Position numbers and translations under genes: made by a program. The notes beneath the pieces are model-generated. The model saw nothing but the letters and a program-made list of their open reading frames with translations, ran no database searches and was not told the DNA's origin. From Micromonospora sp. KC606 (GTDB lineage Bacteria > Actinomycetota > Actinomycetes > Mycobacteriales > Micromonosporaceae), in the NCBI RefSeq assembly GCF_004348675.1, contig NZ_SMKN01000009.1, positions 19,208 to 83,207 of the forward strand: a stretch of DNA of 64,000 nucleotides. The letters run 5' to 3'. Each line of letters begins with the position of its first letter. Position 1 is the first letter of the stretch. This document shows positions 44,203 through 53,493 of this stretch, one piece after another.

Positions 44203-45096
44203 TCAACCCTTCACGCCGGAACTGACGACGCCACGGATGAAGTAGCGCTGCGCGAACAGGAAGATCACCACCACGGGTATCACGTAGAGCGTGGCGGCGG
44301 CGGCCTGCACAGTGGCGTCGGGGTTGCCGTGCGGGTCGCGGTAGAACGCGGAGATCGCCACGGAGAGCGTGGTGTGGTCCGGGTCGAGCAGCAGCGCGGG
44401 CGCGATGTAGTCGCCCCAGATCCAGGTGAACGAGAGCAGGAACGAGGTCAGCAGTACCGGTCGGGAAAGGGGCAGGAAGATGCGGATAAAGATCCGGCCG
44501 TACCCGCAGCCATCGATGATCGCGGCGTCCTCGAGTTCGGCGGGGATGGCAGCGAAGAACTGGCGGAACAGGAACACCAGGTACGGCGAGGCGGCCAGGC
44601 CCCACAGCACCCACGGCCAGTACGTGTTGACCAGCCCGACCTGGGCGAAGAGCACGTAGGTCGGGATGAGGGTGAGGATCTGCGGCAGCATCATGGTGGA
44701 CAGCAGCAGCACGAAGAGCGGGCGCTTGCCACGCCCGCGTAGCCGGGCGAAGCCGAAGCCCACCACCGCGCTCGAGAACGTGATCAGGATCGCGTAGACG
44801 AACGACAGGAACAGCGAGTTCCCCAGGTACGCCGGGAAGTTGATCTCGGTGAGCGCCCGGGTGAAGTTCCCCCACTGCGGCGCCTCGGGAAGGATCTTCA
44901 TCGGGAGCGCGACCCACTCCGCCTTCGTCTTCAACGCGGCGAGGACCAGCCAGGCGAACGGCCCGGCGAACAGGACCGCGAGCGTCATCAGCAGCAGGTA
45001 GGTGCCGGCGGCGTCGGCCGGGCGCCGGGGCCGCCTGGCCGGCGTCGGCGGGGCCGGCTTGATCGCCGGGCGTGCGGGGTCACGGACAACCGTCAT
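44203..45096 (-). CDS. Sugar ABC transporter permease (MalG type)
   Basis: 297 aa with six membrane segments and the EAA loop ELEDAAIIDGCGYGRIFIRIFLPLSRP, which contacts the ATPase. It belongs to the CUT1 carbohydrate importer family. The ATG at 45096 overlaps the stop of the partner permease (ATGA). It ends the three-gene importer operon; no ATPase gene is present. Confidence 0.95.
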   Translation of the reverse strand: MTVVRDPARPAIKPAPPTPARRPRRPADAAGTYLLLMTLAVLFAGPFAWLVLAALKTKAEWVALPMKILPEAPQWGNFTRALTEINFPAYLGNSLFLSFVYAILITFSSAVVGFGFARLRGRGKRPLFVLLLSTMMLPQILTLIPTYVLFAQVGLVNTYWPWVLWGLAASPYLVFLFRQFFAAIPAELEDAAIIDGCGYGRIFIRIFLPLSRPVLLTSFLLSFTWIWGDYIAPALLLDPDHTTLSVAISAFYRDPHGNPDATVQAAAATLYVIPVVVIFLFAQRYFIRGVVSSGVKG

Positions 45097-46040
45097 CGTT
45101 CTGCCTCGCTGTCGACCTGGTAGTGCACCCACAGCCGGCTGGACCGCTGCACCAGGAGCGTGATGGTCAGGATGACCAGGAAGAACACCCAGAGCATGGC
45201 GGAGCCGTAGCCGTACCGGTTGTTGGCGAAGAACTCCTGGTAGACCTGCACCATGTACAGGTGGGTGCTCTGCGGCACCTGGGCGACCGCGCCGACCTGG
45301 TTGGTCTCCGCCAGCAGCAGTGGCTGGATGACGATCTGGAACGACGCGATGATCCCGGTGACGATCTGGAAGAAGATGATCGGCGAGATCATCGGCACGG
45401 TGACGTGACGGAACACGTGCCAGCGGTTGGCGCCGTCGACGACCGCCGCTTCTTCCAGCTCGACCGGCACACCCTGCAGGGCCGCGAGCATGATGACCAT
45501 GCCGCCGCCGAGTCCCCACAGGGTGAGGATGATCAGGGCGTAGAACGCGTTCGGGTCGACCAGCCAGGCGATCGGACCGATGCTGATCTTCTCCAGGATG
45601 GCGTTGAGGATGCCGCCGTCCCGGTTGAAGATCAGCTTCCACATGATGGCCATGGCGACCACCGGGACCACCGACGGCAGGAAGAAGATCGTCCGGAACA
45701 GGCCGACGGCTTTCAGCCGACGGTTGAGCAACACCGCCAGGCCGAGCCCGCCGGCAACCATGAGCGGCACGCTGATGGCTGTGAACGCCAGCGTGCGCAT
45801 CAGGCTGGAGATGGCGTCCGTGTCGCGCACGAGCTCGGTGTAGTTGCGCGTGCCAACCCAGCGCCAGCGGGAGCTGACGCCGTTGAAGTTGGTGAAGCTG
45901 ACCAGCAGCGCGTAGCCGAGCGGCAGGGCGGTGAGCAGCACGAAGCCGAGGACCCAGGGCGAGACGAACAGATAGAACATCCGGCTCGAGTACCGCGACC
46001 AGCGCCGCCGCCCGCGTCGTCCCGCCCTCGTCGTTGTCAT
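45093..46040 (-). CDS. Sugar ABC transporter permease (MalF type)
   Basis: 315 aa, CUT1 family. A basic N-terminus is followed by six membrane segments and the EAA loop ELEEAAVVDGANRWHVFRHVTVPMI. ATG at 46040, 8 nt after the stop of the binding-protein gene. Pairs with the MalG-type permease. The substrate is probably an oligosaccharide released by the neighbouring GH53 or pectin enzymes (inference). Confidence 0.95.
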   Translation of the reverse strand: MTTTRAGRRGRRRWSRYSSRMFYLFVSPWVLGFVLLTALPLGYALLVSFTNFNGVSSRWRWVGTRNYTELVRDTDAISSLMRTLAFTAISVPLMVAGGLGLAVLLNRRLKAVGLFRTIFFLPSVVPVVAMAIMWKLIFNRDGGILNAILEKISIGPIAWLVDPNAFYALIILTLWGLGGGMVIMLAALQGVPVELEEAAVVDGANRWHVFRHVTVPMISPIIFFQIVTGIIASFQIVIQPLLLAETNQVGAVAQVPQSTHLYMVQVYQEFFANNRYGYGSAMLWVFFLVILTITLLVQRSSRLWVHYQVDSEAER

Positions 46041-46048
46041 GGCGACCA

Positions 46049-47392
46049 CTAGCCGATCTGGTCCTTGCCCTGCTTCAGCAGCTTGTTCACCTCGTCGGTG
46101 ATCGCCTTGCACGCGTCGTCGACGGTGACCTCCTTCTTGATCGCCCGGGTGATGTGCTTGTTGAGCACGTCGATCCAGCTTCCCCCCGTGACGTACGGCG
46201 AGTCCGGCAGCGGCTCGGCGTACTGCAGCTCGGCCTGGGCGGTCTGAAAGGCCTGCTTCTGGTACGGCAGCTCCTGGGGCAGCATCGACATCTGCGACTT
46301 CAGGCCGGGCATGCCCCAGCCGCTCTTGGCCCGCTCCTCGGACGGCGGCCCGGCCATGAAGTACTCCATGAGCTTCCACGCCTCGTCTTTGTGCCTGGCC
46401 TTGGCCGGGATGTACGCGCCCCAACCGACGTATGTGGGGCTGATCCGCTTGTCACCCATGACCGGTGCGGGCGCCATCGCCACACTGTTCTTGATCTCGT
46501 CGGGCTCCTTGACGAAGTTGCCGCCGTACCAGTAGCCGTCCTGGGTGATGGCCATCCGCTTGGCCAGGAACAGCGACAGGTCAGCGCCGTCCGGGGCGGG
46601 GTCGAGCGAGGTCGGCCCGACGCCCGCCTGCGCGAAGTCGACGTACCACTTGATGGCGCGTCTGGCCTCCGGCGTGGTCATGTCGGTCTCGGTCAGGTCG
46701 GCGTTGTAGACCTGACCGCCCTGCTGGAGAATCATCATGTGGATCGGTGACGACAATCCCCACGCCCACTCCACGCCGAGGCCGTAGACCTGGCTCTTGC
46801 CGCCGCTCTTCTTGGTCAGCCTCTTCGCGATCTCCAGCAGCTCGTCGTACGAGACCGGCTCGGTCGTGCTCAGCGGCGGAATCTTGGCCTGTTCGAACAG
46901 CGCCCGGTTGTACCAGAGCGTCGCGTCCTGGCTCCAGTCCTTGACAATCCCGTAGTAAGGACCCTGACCGCTCCGCTTGCCGTCCCAGCGGAAGCTCTCG
47001 TTGACCGCCATCAGGTTGTCCTTCTTGAGCACCGAGCTCTTTTCCAGGTAGGCGTCCAGCGGGGCCGCCAGCCCTTGCGCGTTGCCGCTCGCGCTGCCCA
47101 CGGCCGGCCCGCGCACGAGATCGGGCGGGTCGTTCGAGGCCAGCATCGCGTTGAGCCGCGTGTCGTCGTATTCAACAAAGTTGATCTTTATGCCGGGGTT
47201 CTTGGCCTCGAAGTCGGCGATGTGCTCCTTCGTCAGCTCGTTGTTCTTGTACATGACAGTGAGGGTCACACCCTCACCGTCACCGGACGAGCTGGCATTG
47301 CAGGCGCCGAGCAGCGGCACGGCCACGGCCCCGCCGGCGGCGAGCGCCGAACCGGCGAGGAAGCGACGCCGGCTGATGTGTCTATCGAGCAT
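46049..47392 (-). CDS. Sugar-binding lipoprotein of ABC importer
   Basis: 447-aa extracellular solute-binding protein, family 1. The N-terminus has a TAT motif (SRRRFLAG) and lipobox LLGAC, so it is exported folded and lipid-anchored. The body has the usual features (LTVMYKNNELTKEHIADFE, WNYNRALFEQAKI-like WYNRALFEQ, GWGAYIPAKARHKDEAWKLMEYF). The ATG at 47392 follows GGAGGAGAG. First gene of the importer operon, behind a LacI-type operator. Confidence 0.95.
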   Translation of the reverse strand: MLDRHISRRRFLAGSALAAGGAVAVPLLGACNASSSGDGEGVTLTVMYKNNELTKEHIADFEAKNPGIKINFVEYDDTRLNAMLASNDPPDLVRGPAVGSASGNAQGLAAPLDAYLEKSSVLKKDNLMAVNESFRWDGKRSGQGPYYGIVKDWSQDATLWYNRALFEQAKIPPLSTTEPVSYDELLEIAKRLTKKSGGKSQVYGLGVEWAWGLSSPIHMMILQQGGQVYNADLTETDMTTPEARRAIKWYVDFAQAGVGPTSLDPAPDGADLSLFLAKRMAITQDGYWYGGNFVKEPDEIKNSVAMAPAPVMGDKRISPTYVGWGAYIPAKARHKDEAWKLMEYFMAGPPSEERAKSGWGMPGLKSQMSMLPQELPYQKQAFQTAQAELQYAEPLPDSPYVTGGSWIDVLNKHITRAIKKEVTVDDACKAITDEVNKLLKQGKDQIG

Positions 47393-47423
47393 GGAAGCTC
47401 TCCTCCGTTTACCGGCGGATCTA

Positions 47424-47466
47424 TTGTGAGCGCTCAAAGTGTTCGCCGCGCCCCCCTGTGTGTCAA
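47424..47466 (-). promoter_or_regulatory. Promoter and LacI-type operator of the sugar importer
   Basis: Read leftwards, TTGACA (47461-47466) is a consensus -35 box; the matching -10 is weak. Immediately downstream lies TTTGAGCGCTCACAA (core TGAGCGCTCA at 47427-47436), the form of operator bound by LacI-family sugar repressors. No LacI gene is adjacent. Confidence 0.6.
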
Positions 47467-48454
47467 GGCCTACACCTGCCGAGCCCGTAAGTGTTGAGTG
47501 TCGTGTCAGGATGACGTCCATCGCTGTGAGCACGCACAACCTGAAGCGCCGATGAGTGACGGCACATGGGCCCTGCCCCCGCCTCGGCAACAAGGTCAGG
47601 GCGGGGAACCCCCCGAGCAGCGGCCCGGCCCGATCTGGCGCGAGGCGCCACCGGCACGGGACGCTCGCCGCTGAGCGAGGCGTGGGGCCCCGCGGAAGTG
47701 GTTCACTCCGCGAGGCTTGGGTCTGGTGGCGTGTGCGACTCGGCGCGAGCATGTCCCACCTGGTGAGAGAAAACCCCTCCCGGCGCCGCTACCGGATCGG
47801 TGCGGCTGCCGCGCTGGCGGGCGGGCAGTTCCCCAGTCGGGCAGCCCTCCCAAGGTCCTGGCGGCAACCTCCAAGGTGGAGTCCACGATCCGGTACGCGC
47901 CCGTTGCTGTCCGCGGTGATCGTGGTCTGGCTCCGGCCGACGCCCCTCAACCAGCGGTCACGAACCCGAACCGCGACCACCCGCAAAGCCCGCGGCCACC
48001 TCCGCCCTCGCCAAATTCTGGGAGTCACTATTTGTCAGCCCCTGTTGCCCAGGTTGGCTGATGTGACATATTCGCTTCTGCGGGAGCAGGGCAGAGGCGG
48101 CGAACCTGATGACGGCGCTGGGTCACGACGACAAGGGCAACCAGTCGTATTCCATGCCGCTGCTGTGGCTCACCTCCACGCAGCGCAGCGCACAGGGGGG
48201 AGTCAATGTGCTCGCTTGGCGGTGGCCGATCCTGAGCCGGGGTCACGGCGGTGGAATCTCGCCGGTCCCGGAGTCGTCGGTGGGCTACGACAGCCCGCCG
48301 GCTCGGTCTCGGAAACGGTCGCCGGCATGCGTCGGCACGGGGTTGCCCCCCACAGGAGACCAGCCGGCATCTGCTCGCGGTTTGCTTCCTGCGATCGACA
48401 ACACCCCTCGCCATCGCTCTACATCACCCACATGATGCAAGGGAGACCGCAGTC
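47467..48454. other. Long intergenic region without recognisable gene
   Basis: Nearly 1 kb between two divergent genes. Long open frames occur only as the usual effect of high GC; none has a recognisable domain or a good start. A possible ribosome-binding site GGGAGACC at about 48441 belongs to the GH16 gene. It may contain decayed sequence. Confidence 0.5.
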
Positions 48455-49753
48455 ATGAGGAACGCACGGCTGGACATCCGACGGTTCACGGCGTTGGGTG
48501 CGATCTGGCTATTTTTAGCCCCTGCCCTGATCTTCAATGTGAGCACTGCCCAACCTGCCAGCGCGGCTGACGTTCCCCCAAATCCGCTGGAGAAAGCCGG
48601 CTGGGTCCTCGACAGGCACGACGAGTTCAACGGCAGCCTTGACGAGAGCCTGTGGATAACGAAGTACCTTGAATCACGAACAACCGAAGAAAGGTCCCGC
48701 GCCCGATTCGGGTTCAGGGACAACTCCCTCGTGCTGCGGATCGACGACGATCAACCAACCTATCGGTCCGGCGATCCAATGAAGGTTTCTAGCATACAGA
48801 CGGGACAGATGACTGGCCTGCACAAGCCAGACGACTCCCTGCACCACACGATTCCAACCATCTGGAAGTACACGCCTCAGTACGGTTACTTCGAGATTCG
48901 CGCAAAAAGCTCTGCGAGAAGCGGAATCCACACGGCATTCTGGACCGTAGGTCGACAGGACACTCTTCAGCAGCGGGGCGAAATAGACATTATGGAGCAT
49001 CCGGGACGCGACCCGCGCAGCTTCCTCTTCAGCCTGCACAAGTGGTCAGACCCGAACCTGCCGGAGTCCCAGAACTCGATCGCCGCAGGGTTCGACATGA
49101 CCACTGATTTTCACATTTATGCTCTGGAGTGGACTCCAACGCAGATCAAGCTATATGTCGACAATGTGTTGAGGAGGACGATAAATGCTTCTCCGGCTTA
49201 CCCTAACGTGTTCTTCCTGGGCATCTACGAGAATGCGGGATGGACTGGAGACGTGAATCCATCGGACCCGCGGCCGAAGGAGTTCGTCGTCGACTACTTC
49301 CGCGCCTACCGTAAGGCGGGCGACCCCGGCGACAGCGCCGTGACGCTGACCTCACGGCACAGCGGCAAGTGTGTCGACGTGGTCAGCGCGTCCACCGCAG
49401 ACGGTGCCGAGGTCGCGCAGTACGGCTGCAGCGGCGGCAGTAACCAGCGCTGGGAGTTCCAGAGCGCCGGCAACAACTACTACCGGGTCATTGCCCGGCA
49501 CTCCGGTAAATGCCTCGACGTCGATGCCGCCTCGACGGCCAACAACGCCAGGGTAATCCAGTGGACCTGCAACAGTGGACAGAACCAGCAATGGCAGGTC
49601 CAGGACGCCGGGAGCGGCTATGTGCGCCTGGTCGCACGCCACTCCGGCAAGTGCCTTGACGTCCCGAGCCGCTCCACCGCCGACGGCACCCGCCTCATCC
49701 AGTACACCTGCGGCAGCGGGCAGAACCAGCAGTTCATGCGCAGCGCGGCATGA
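48455..49753 (+). CDS. Secreted GH16 glycoside hydrolase with ricin-type lectin domain
   Basis: 432 aa. Signal peptide (FTALGAIWLFLAPALIF, cleavage near ASA), GH16 domain (about 45-285) with the catalytic motif GEIDIMEHPG (two Glu and Asp in ExDxxE), then a CBM13/ricin B trefoil with three RHSGKC repeats and QNQQW/QNQQF. GH16 enzymes cleave beta-1,3/1,4-glucans, galactans or related polymers; specificity is not readable. The GH16 half uses many A/T-ending codons and is clearly less GC-rich than its surroundings, whereas the lectin half has normal host composition, suggesting a fusion after transfer. ATG at 48455. Confidence 0.92.
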   Translation: MRNARLDIRRFTALGAIWLFLAPALIFNVSTAQPASAADVPPNPLEKAGWVLDRHDEFNGSLDESLWITKYLESRTTEERSRARFGFRDNSLVLRIDDDQPTYRSGDPMKVSSIQTGQMTGLHKPDDSLHHTIPTIWKYTPQYGYFEIRAKSSARSGIHTAFWTVGRQDTLQQRGEIDIMEHPGRDPRSFLFSLHKWSDPNLPESQNSIAAGFDMTTDFHIYALEWTPTQIKLYVDNVLRRTINASPAYPNVFFLGIYENAGWTGDVNPSDPRPKEFVVDYFRAYRKAGDPGDSAVTLTSRHSGKCVDVVSASTADGAEVAQYGCSGGSNQRWEFQSAGNNYYRVIARHSGKCLDVDAASTANNARVIQWTCNSGQNQQWQVQDAGSGYVRLVARHSGKCLDVPSRSTADGTRLIQYTCGSGQNQQFMRSAA

Positions 49754-49878
49754 ACGTGGTTGTTTGACGTCGAGCCAGTGCCCTGAGTCGTGATTCGTCT
49801 GCAGGACGAGGCGACCGTCGCGAGGGGTCGTCCGCCACCACGACTCTGGGCACGGCGCGAGGCCGACAGGTCGTACCT

Positions 49879-50916
49879 TCACGAGGTCGCAGCGCCGCCG
49901 GTTCGGTCCTGGGACCGCCCTTCGAGCACTTCCACGAGGGCCGAGGCGCTGAGGGCGACAGCCCGATCATCGTCGTGGGTCAATTGCCGCAGGACGCCCT
50001 GCGCGACGGTGCCCGACATCTCCACGAGCGCCTGGGCCAGGCGTATCCGCACCGCGGAGTCCGCAGTATGCGCGGCGAGTTCGTCGACCAGTGCACTCAT
50101 GATCAGATCAGCGCACCCGGGTTCCAGTGACAGTGCTCCCAGGGCCTCGGCCGCCTCGACGTCGTTCGTGCCCTCGACCACCATGCTGACGAGTGTCGGC
50201 GCGGCTGCGGCAACGCCACGCGTACCCAATGCCAGAGCAGCATGCCCGCGCACCGTCGTGTCCGAGTCCCCGAGCGCGTCCGCGAGCACCGCGGTCGCCT
50301 CCTCACCGGGTATCTCGGCGATCGCCAGGACCGCGCGCCGCCGGATGTCGACGTCCTCCGAGAACACACCGGACGCCACGCTTGCCACACCGTCACCACC
50401 CGCCCGCGCGAGGGCCCACCGCAGGGCGCCGGCAACGTTCGGGTCGGATTCGGCGAGGACCGCCCCAGCCAGCAGCTCGGTGGGAACCCGCACGTCCTCG
50501 GCCGGAGCCAGGACGGTCTGCTGTCGGCGCGCAGCACTGGGCGAGCTGAGCCCATGCATGAGCTCGACGATGCGCAGGACGCCCTGCCAGCCGGAGGGCG
50601 CTGAGGCATCGACCGCCCGGAGCCGCTCGAGCAGCTCCTGCTCCCGCCTCAGTCGGTCCTCGGTAGATCGGATGAGGTCGCCAACCAGTGCGGACGGCGT
50701 GAAGGCGGGATCCTCCAGAGCGCGTCCGATCTGTCGCAACGACAATCCCAGGGACCGCAGACTTTCCACGTGAAAGATCCGGCGGATGTCCTCTGCGGAG
50801 TACTCGCGGTAGCCACCCGCCGTGCGGCCTGTTGGTCGCACCAACCCGAGGGAGTCGTAATGCCTGAGCATCCGGGTGCTCACTCCCGAGCGTCGTGCCA
50901 CCTCACCGATCAGCAC
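49879..50916 (-). CDS. MerR-family regulator fused to HEAT-like repeats
   Basis: 345 aa. Residues 1-75 are a MerR winged helix (LIGEVARRSGVSTRMLRHYDSLGLVRPTGRTAGGYREYSAEDI), followed by the dimerisation helix. Instead of a ligand-binding domain, residues about 150-345 form HEAT/PBS-lyase-like helical repeats (DVDIRRRAVLAIAEIPGEEATAVLADAL; DSDTTVRGHAALALGTRGV). The GTG at 50916 lies 4 nt after the stop of a gene that is itself made of HEAT repeats, so the two probably act together, for example in protein-protein sensing. Confidence 0.9.
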   Translation of the reverse strand: MLIGEVARRSGVSTRMLRHYDSLGLVRPTGRTAGGYREYSAEDIRRIFHVESLRSLGLSLRQIGRALEDPAFTPSALVGDLIRSTEDRLRREQELLERLRAVDASAPSGWQGVLRIVELMHGLSSPSAARRQQTVLAPAEDVRVPTELLAGAVLAESDPNVAGALRWALARAGGDGVASVASGVFSEDVDIRRRAVLAIAEIPGEEATAVLADALGDSDTTVRGHAALALGTRGVAAAAPTLVSMVVEGTNDVEAAEALGALSLEPGCADLIMSALVDELAAHTADSAVRIRLAQALVEMSGTVAQGVLRQLTHDDDRAVALSASALVEVLEGRSQDRTGGAATS

Positions 50917-50920
50917 TCTG

Positions 50921-51604
50921 TTACTCGACCGGTTCCGGGCCGAGGGCGAAGATCCGTTTCGCCTCGTCGAGGGCTGAGTCGAAGCCGACCTCCGGGTCGC
51001 GTAGGAGCAGCTCCGTGGCGCGGGCATGGGCGCGCACCGTCGGGTCGTCACTCGCCATTCCTGCCTGCAGGGCCGGCTCGATCACGTCTCCGAGTGCGAC
51101 GAGTGCCCGGCTGAGACTCAGTTGCACATCCCGTTCGCCGCGACCGAGCTGTGCGGCCAGCTGTGCAGCCAGCCCTTTCTGTTCCCCATCGGGCACGAGA
51201 ATGACGGCAGCACGCCATGCGCTTCGCGCGACCTCGTCGTCGGCGTCGTGCAGCAACGACCGGGTGATGTCCGGCCACGCACTCCCGTCTCCGATCTTGG
51301 ACAGCGTATGCAACGCCTGGCTTCGGGCCTGGGCGCGCTCGGAACGAAGCTCCGCGCGGAGTCTGGGCACCGTGATCTCCGACGGGATGCGGGTCAACGC
51401 CCACGTGAGCATGTCGCGCACGAAGAAGTTCGGCTCGATCGCGCACCGTTCCAGGAGCGCATCTACGAGGCCGGGGTCGGGGTGCGTGCCAACCGCGAGA
51501 GCGGCCTGGAGCCGCGTCGACGAGTTCTCGGCGCCCAATGCGTCGAGTAGGTGGGTGACCTGCGGATTCCCGTGCGTCGAGTTGATGGGAACCACCTCCT
51601 GCAC
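50921..51604 (-). CDS. HEAT-repeat protein
   Basis: 227 aa built of HEAT-like repeats (NSSTRLQAALAVGTHPDPGLVDALLE; NFFVRDMLTWALTRIPSE; RAQARSQALHTLSKIGDGSAWPDITRSLL; DDEVARSAWRAAVIL). No signal peptide or membrane segment. GTG at 51604; a second GTG three codons later directly follows AGGAGG. TTGACA boxes (complement at 51627-51632 and 51632-51637) upstream suggest a MerR-type promoter. Forms an operon with the MerR-HEAT gene; the role is probably regulatory. Confidence 0.85.
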   Translation of the reverse strand: MQEVVPINSTHGNPQVTHLLDALGAENSSTRLQAALAVGTHPDPGLVDALLERCAIEPNFFVRDMLTWALTRIPSEITVPRLRAELRSERAQARSQALHTLSKIGDGSAWPDITRSLLHDADDEVARSAWRAAVILVPDGEQKGLAAQLAAQLGRGERDVQLSLSRALVALGDVIEPALQAGMASDDPTVRAHARATELLLRDPEVGFDSALDEAKRIFALGPEPVE

Positions 51605-51839
51605 CCAGCGAAGACCCTATCACGGTGTCAATGTCAAGTCTGTTGATGCCCGAGGGCGAGCAGAAGCTCGGCCAAGAACGCCCCGTCGGGCATCCGTTCC
51701 CCGGACATCGGCGGTGGTTTCGCCGAATCAGCTCCGATCGACACCGTCGCCGGCGTCGAAGATCGGCATCTTGTTTCGGGGCCACTGCCTGACGGCAGTG
51801 TGGTGGCGGCGCCGGTGTGCCGGTCCGTACGGTGACCGG

Positions 51840-52230
51840 GTGCAGGCGTCGTTCATGCCGGGGTTGCAGTTGTGCCGGGCGTTCTATGTCGAGGCGGTGC
51901 GTCCGCTGCTGGATGAGGCGTACCCGGGTCTGCGGTACGCGGCGGCGCGGCTCGGGCCGGGGTCGGAGGTGCTCGGATTCGACACCGAACGCTCGGTCGA
52001 CCATGACTGGGGACCGCGGCTGGTGGAGGCGTTCGTGGGCCGTGCCGCCGAGGCCGGCGATGAGGTGGGCAGCCGGGTGGTTGCGGCGCGCCTGGTGCGC
52101 GAGGTGATGCGGCTGTGTCTGCTCTGGCCCGCCGATTCCCGCCGTACAGCAAGTGGTTGGGCACCGCGTTCGCCGCGCTGCCGGGTGCGGCGGGTATCGG
52201 CACGGCCTGCGCTGAGGCGCGTCACCCAAG
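51840..52230 (+). pseudogene. DUF4037 protein, frameshifted and truncated
   Basis: From a GTG at 51840 the frame reads FMPGLQLCRAFYVEAVRPLL, LGPGSEVLGFDTERSVDHDWGPR and VREVMRLCLLW, typical of DUF4037 proteins. A one-base loss near 52124 shifts the rest (RRFPPYSKWLGTAFAALPGAAGIG) to the next frame, and the C-terminal part is missing. Confidence 0.75.
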
Positions 52231-52349
52231 CCCCCGCCATTTCGGCATAGCGCCGATTCGCCGGCTCCGCCCCTCGCGGCGGCCCTGTCCCGACGGCATG
52301 GCGAGGCACGTGCGTCGCTGCACGAGTCTCGGCTCCGGGGATTCGGCTC

Positions 52350-52577
52350 TCAGGTGGCCTGCGTCGAGGGAGCTTCCGTTCGTAGGTCGGAGGTGACGTG
52401 ACGCCCTCCGAAAAGGCCGGCTTGGTCGCCGACCTCGGCCCCCTGGGCGGCTGAGCGCTGACGTCGCCGGAGCGTCGCCGCGCCGGCCGTCGCCGTCAGG
52501 ATCGCCAGCATCGCCAGCGACCGCCGTCGAACCGGAAGGACCATCCGGCGCCGCTTCCGCAGGATTCTCACTCTCAT
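52350..52577 (-). CDS. Small basic membrane-anchored protein (hypothetical)
   Basis: 75 aa: a very basic N-terminus (RILRKRRR, VRRR), one hydrophobic segment (SLAMLAILTATAGAATL), another basic cluster and a polar tail. The pattern suits a one-pass envelope protein. Ribosome-binding site weak; function unknown; could be a non-coding frame. Confidence 0.4.
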   Translation of the reverse strand: MRVRILRKRRRMVLPVRRRSLAMLAILTATAGAATLRRRQRSAAQGAEVGDQAGLFGGRHVTSDLRTEAPSTQAT

Positions 52578-52857
52578 GCCCTGATTGTCGCTCCGGGCCC
52601 TGCCCGACTCGCGGTGCAAGCCCGCAGGGTACCCATTCGAGGGGGCGCTCCTGCCGCCGAAAGCACGCGGGCGACGATCAGCAGGCGTACCGCCGACGTG
52701 GGGGCACGGGGTTGCCGCGGAGGTTCTCGATGCCGGGCATACATCGCCCTGCCGGGGGTAACCGGTGCTGCCCATCGTCCTGCCAACGAGGTCAAGGGCC
52801 CCACTCAAGGGCCTGACCGGCGGGCCGAAGAGGGGAACAAACCGGAGGACATCGAGT

Positions 52858-53493
52858 ATGGAGTCAGGAGCTTCGCCGTCGACCGGTGGCGGTACCGCCC
52901 AGGGTGCCCGGCGGGAGTCCGTACGGGTGGGTCAGGAGACAAAGCAGGCCGCGGGACACGTCGTACAGGAAACTGTCGAGCAGGGCAGGCAGGTGGCGTC
53001 GGAGAGCCGCCAGCAGGCGCGCACCCTCGTCACCGACGTTTCCACGCAGGCTCGGGCGCAGGCTCAGGAGCAGCAACAACGAGCTGCTGACAGCCTGCGG
53101 ACGCTGGGCTCGCAGCTACGGTCAATGGCCGATGGCGGCGACCCGGACGGCCTGGCGGCGCAGGTGGTCCGCCGCAGCGCCACCGCCGCCGAACAGGCAG
53201 CCGGCTGGCTGGATTCTCGGCAGCCGGGTGATCTGGTGCGCGAAGTACGGGACTACGCCAGCCGGCACCCCGGCACCTTCCTCGCGGGCGCCGCGATCGC
53301 CGGGTTGCTCGCCGGACGGCTCACCCGTGCCCTGAACTCAGGCCAGGACGCTGGCGAGGGAAGGGGCGGCACCGGCACGCCGACGAGCGAGGGCGCTGCC
53401 GCGGCAGGCGAGGGCACGCTGCACGTACCGCCTTCTACGCGGCCGAGCGCGCCGGTGCGACACGGCGAAACCGGTGCAGAGGTGGGACCGTGA
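52858..53493 (+). CDS. YqjD/DUF883-like membrane-anchored protein
   Basis: 211 aa. A long Gln/Ala/Arg-rich amphipathic helix (VGQETKQAAGHVVQETVEQG to QAQEQQQRAADSL) resembling late-embryogenesis-abundant or apolipophorin-like helices is followed by a single membrane segment in the context ASRHPGTFLAGAAIAGLLAGRLTR, as in YqjD/ElaB proteins. The ATG at 52858 follows GGAGGAC. First gene of a three-gene operon of envelope or stress proteins. Confidence 0.85.
   Translation: MESGASPSTGGGTAQGARRESVRVGQETKQAAGHVVQETVEQGRQVASESRQQARTLVTDVSTQARAQAQEQQQRAADSLRTLGSQLRSMADGGDPDGLAAQVVRRSATAAEQAAGWLDSRQPGDLVREVRDYASRHPGTFLAGAAIAGLLAGRLTRALNSGQDAGEGRGGTGTPTSEGAAAAGEGTLHVPPSTRPSAPVRHGETGAEVGP

Noticed and set aside
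47556..48458. 300-codon + strand frame before the GH16 gene
   Set aside because: No domain, implausible composition, and the GH16 gene has its own RBS and signal peptide at 48455.
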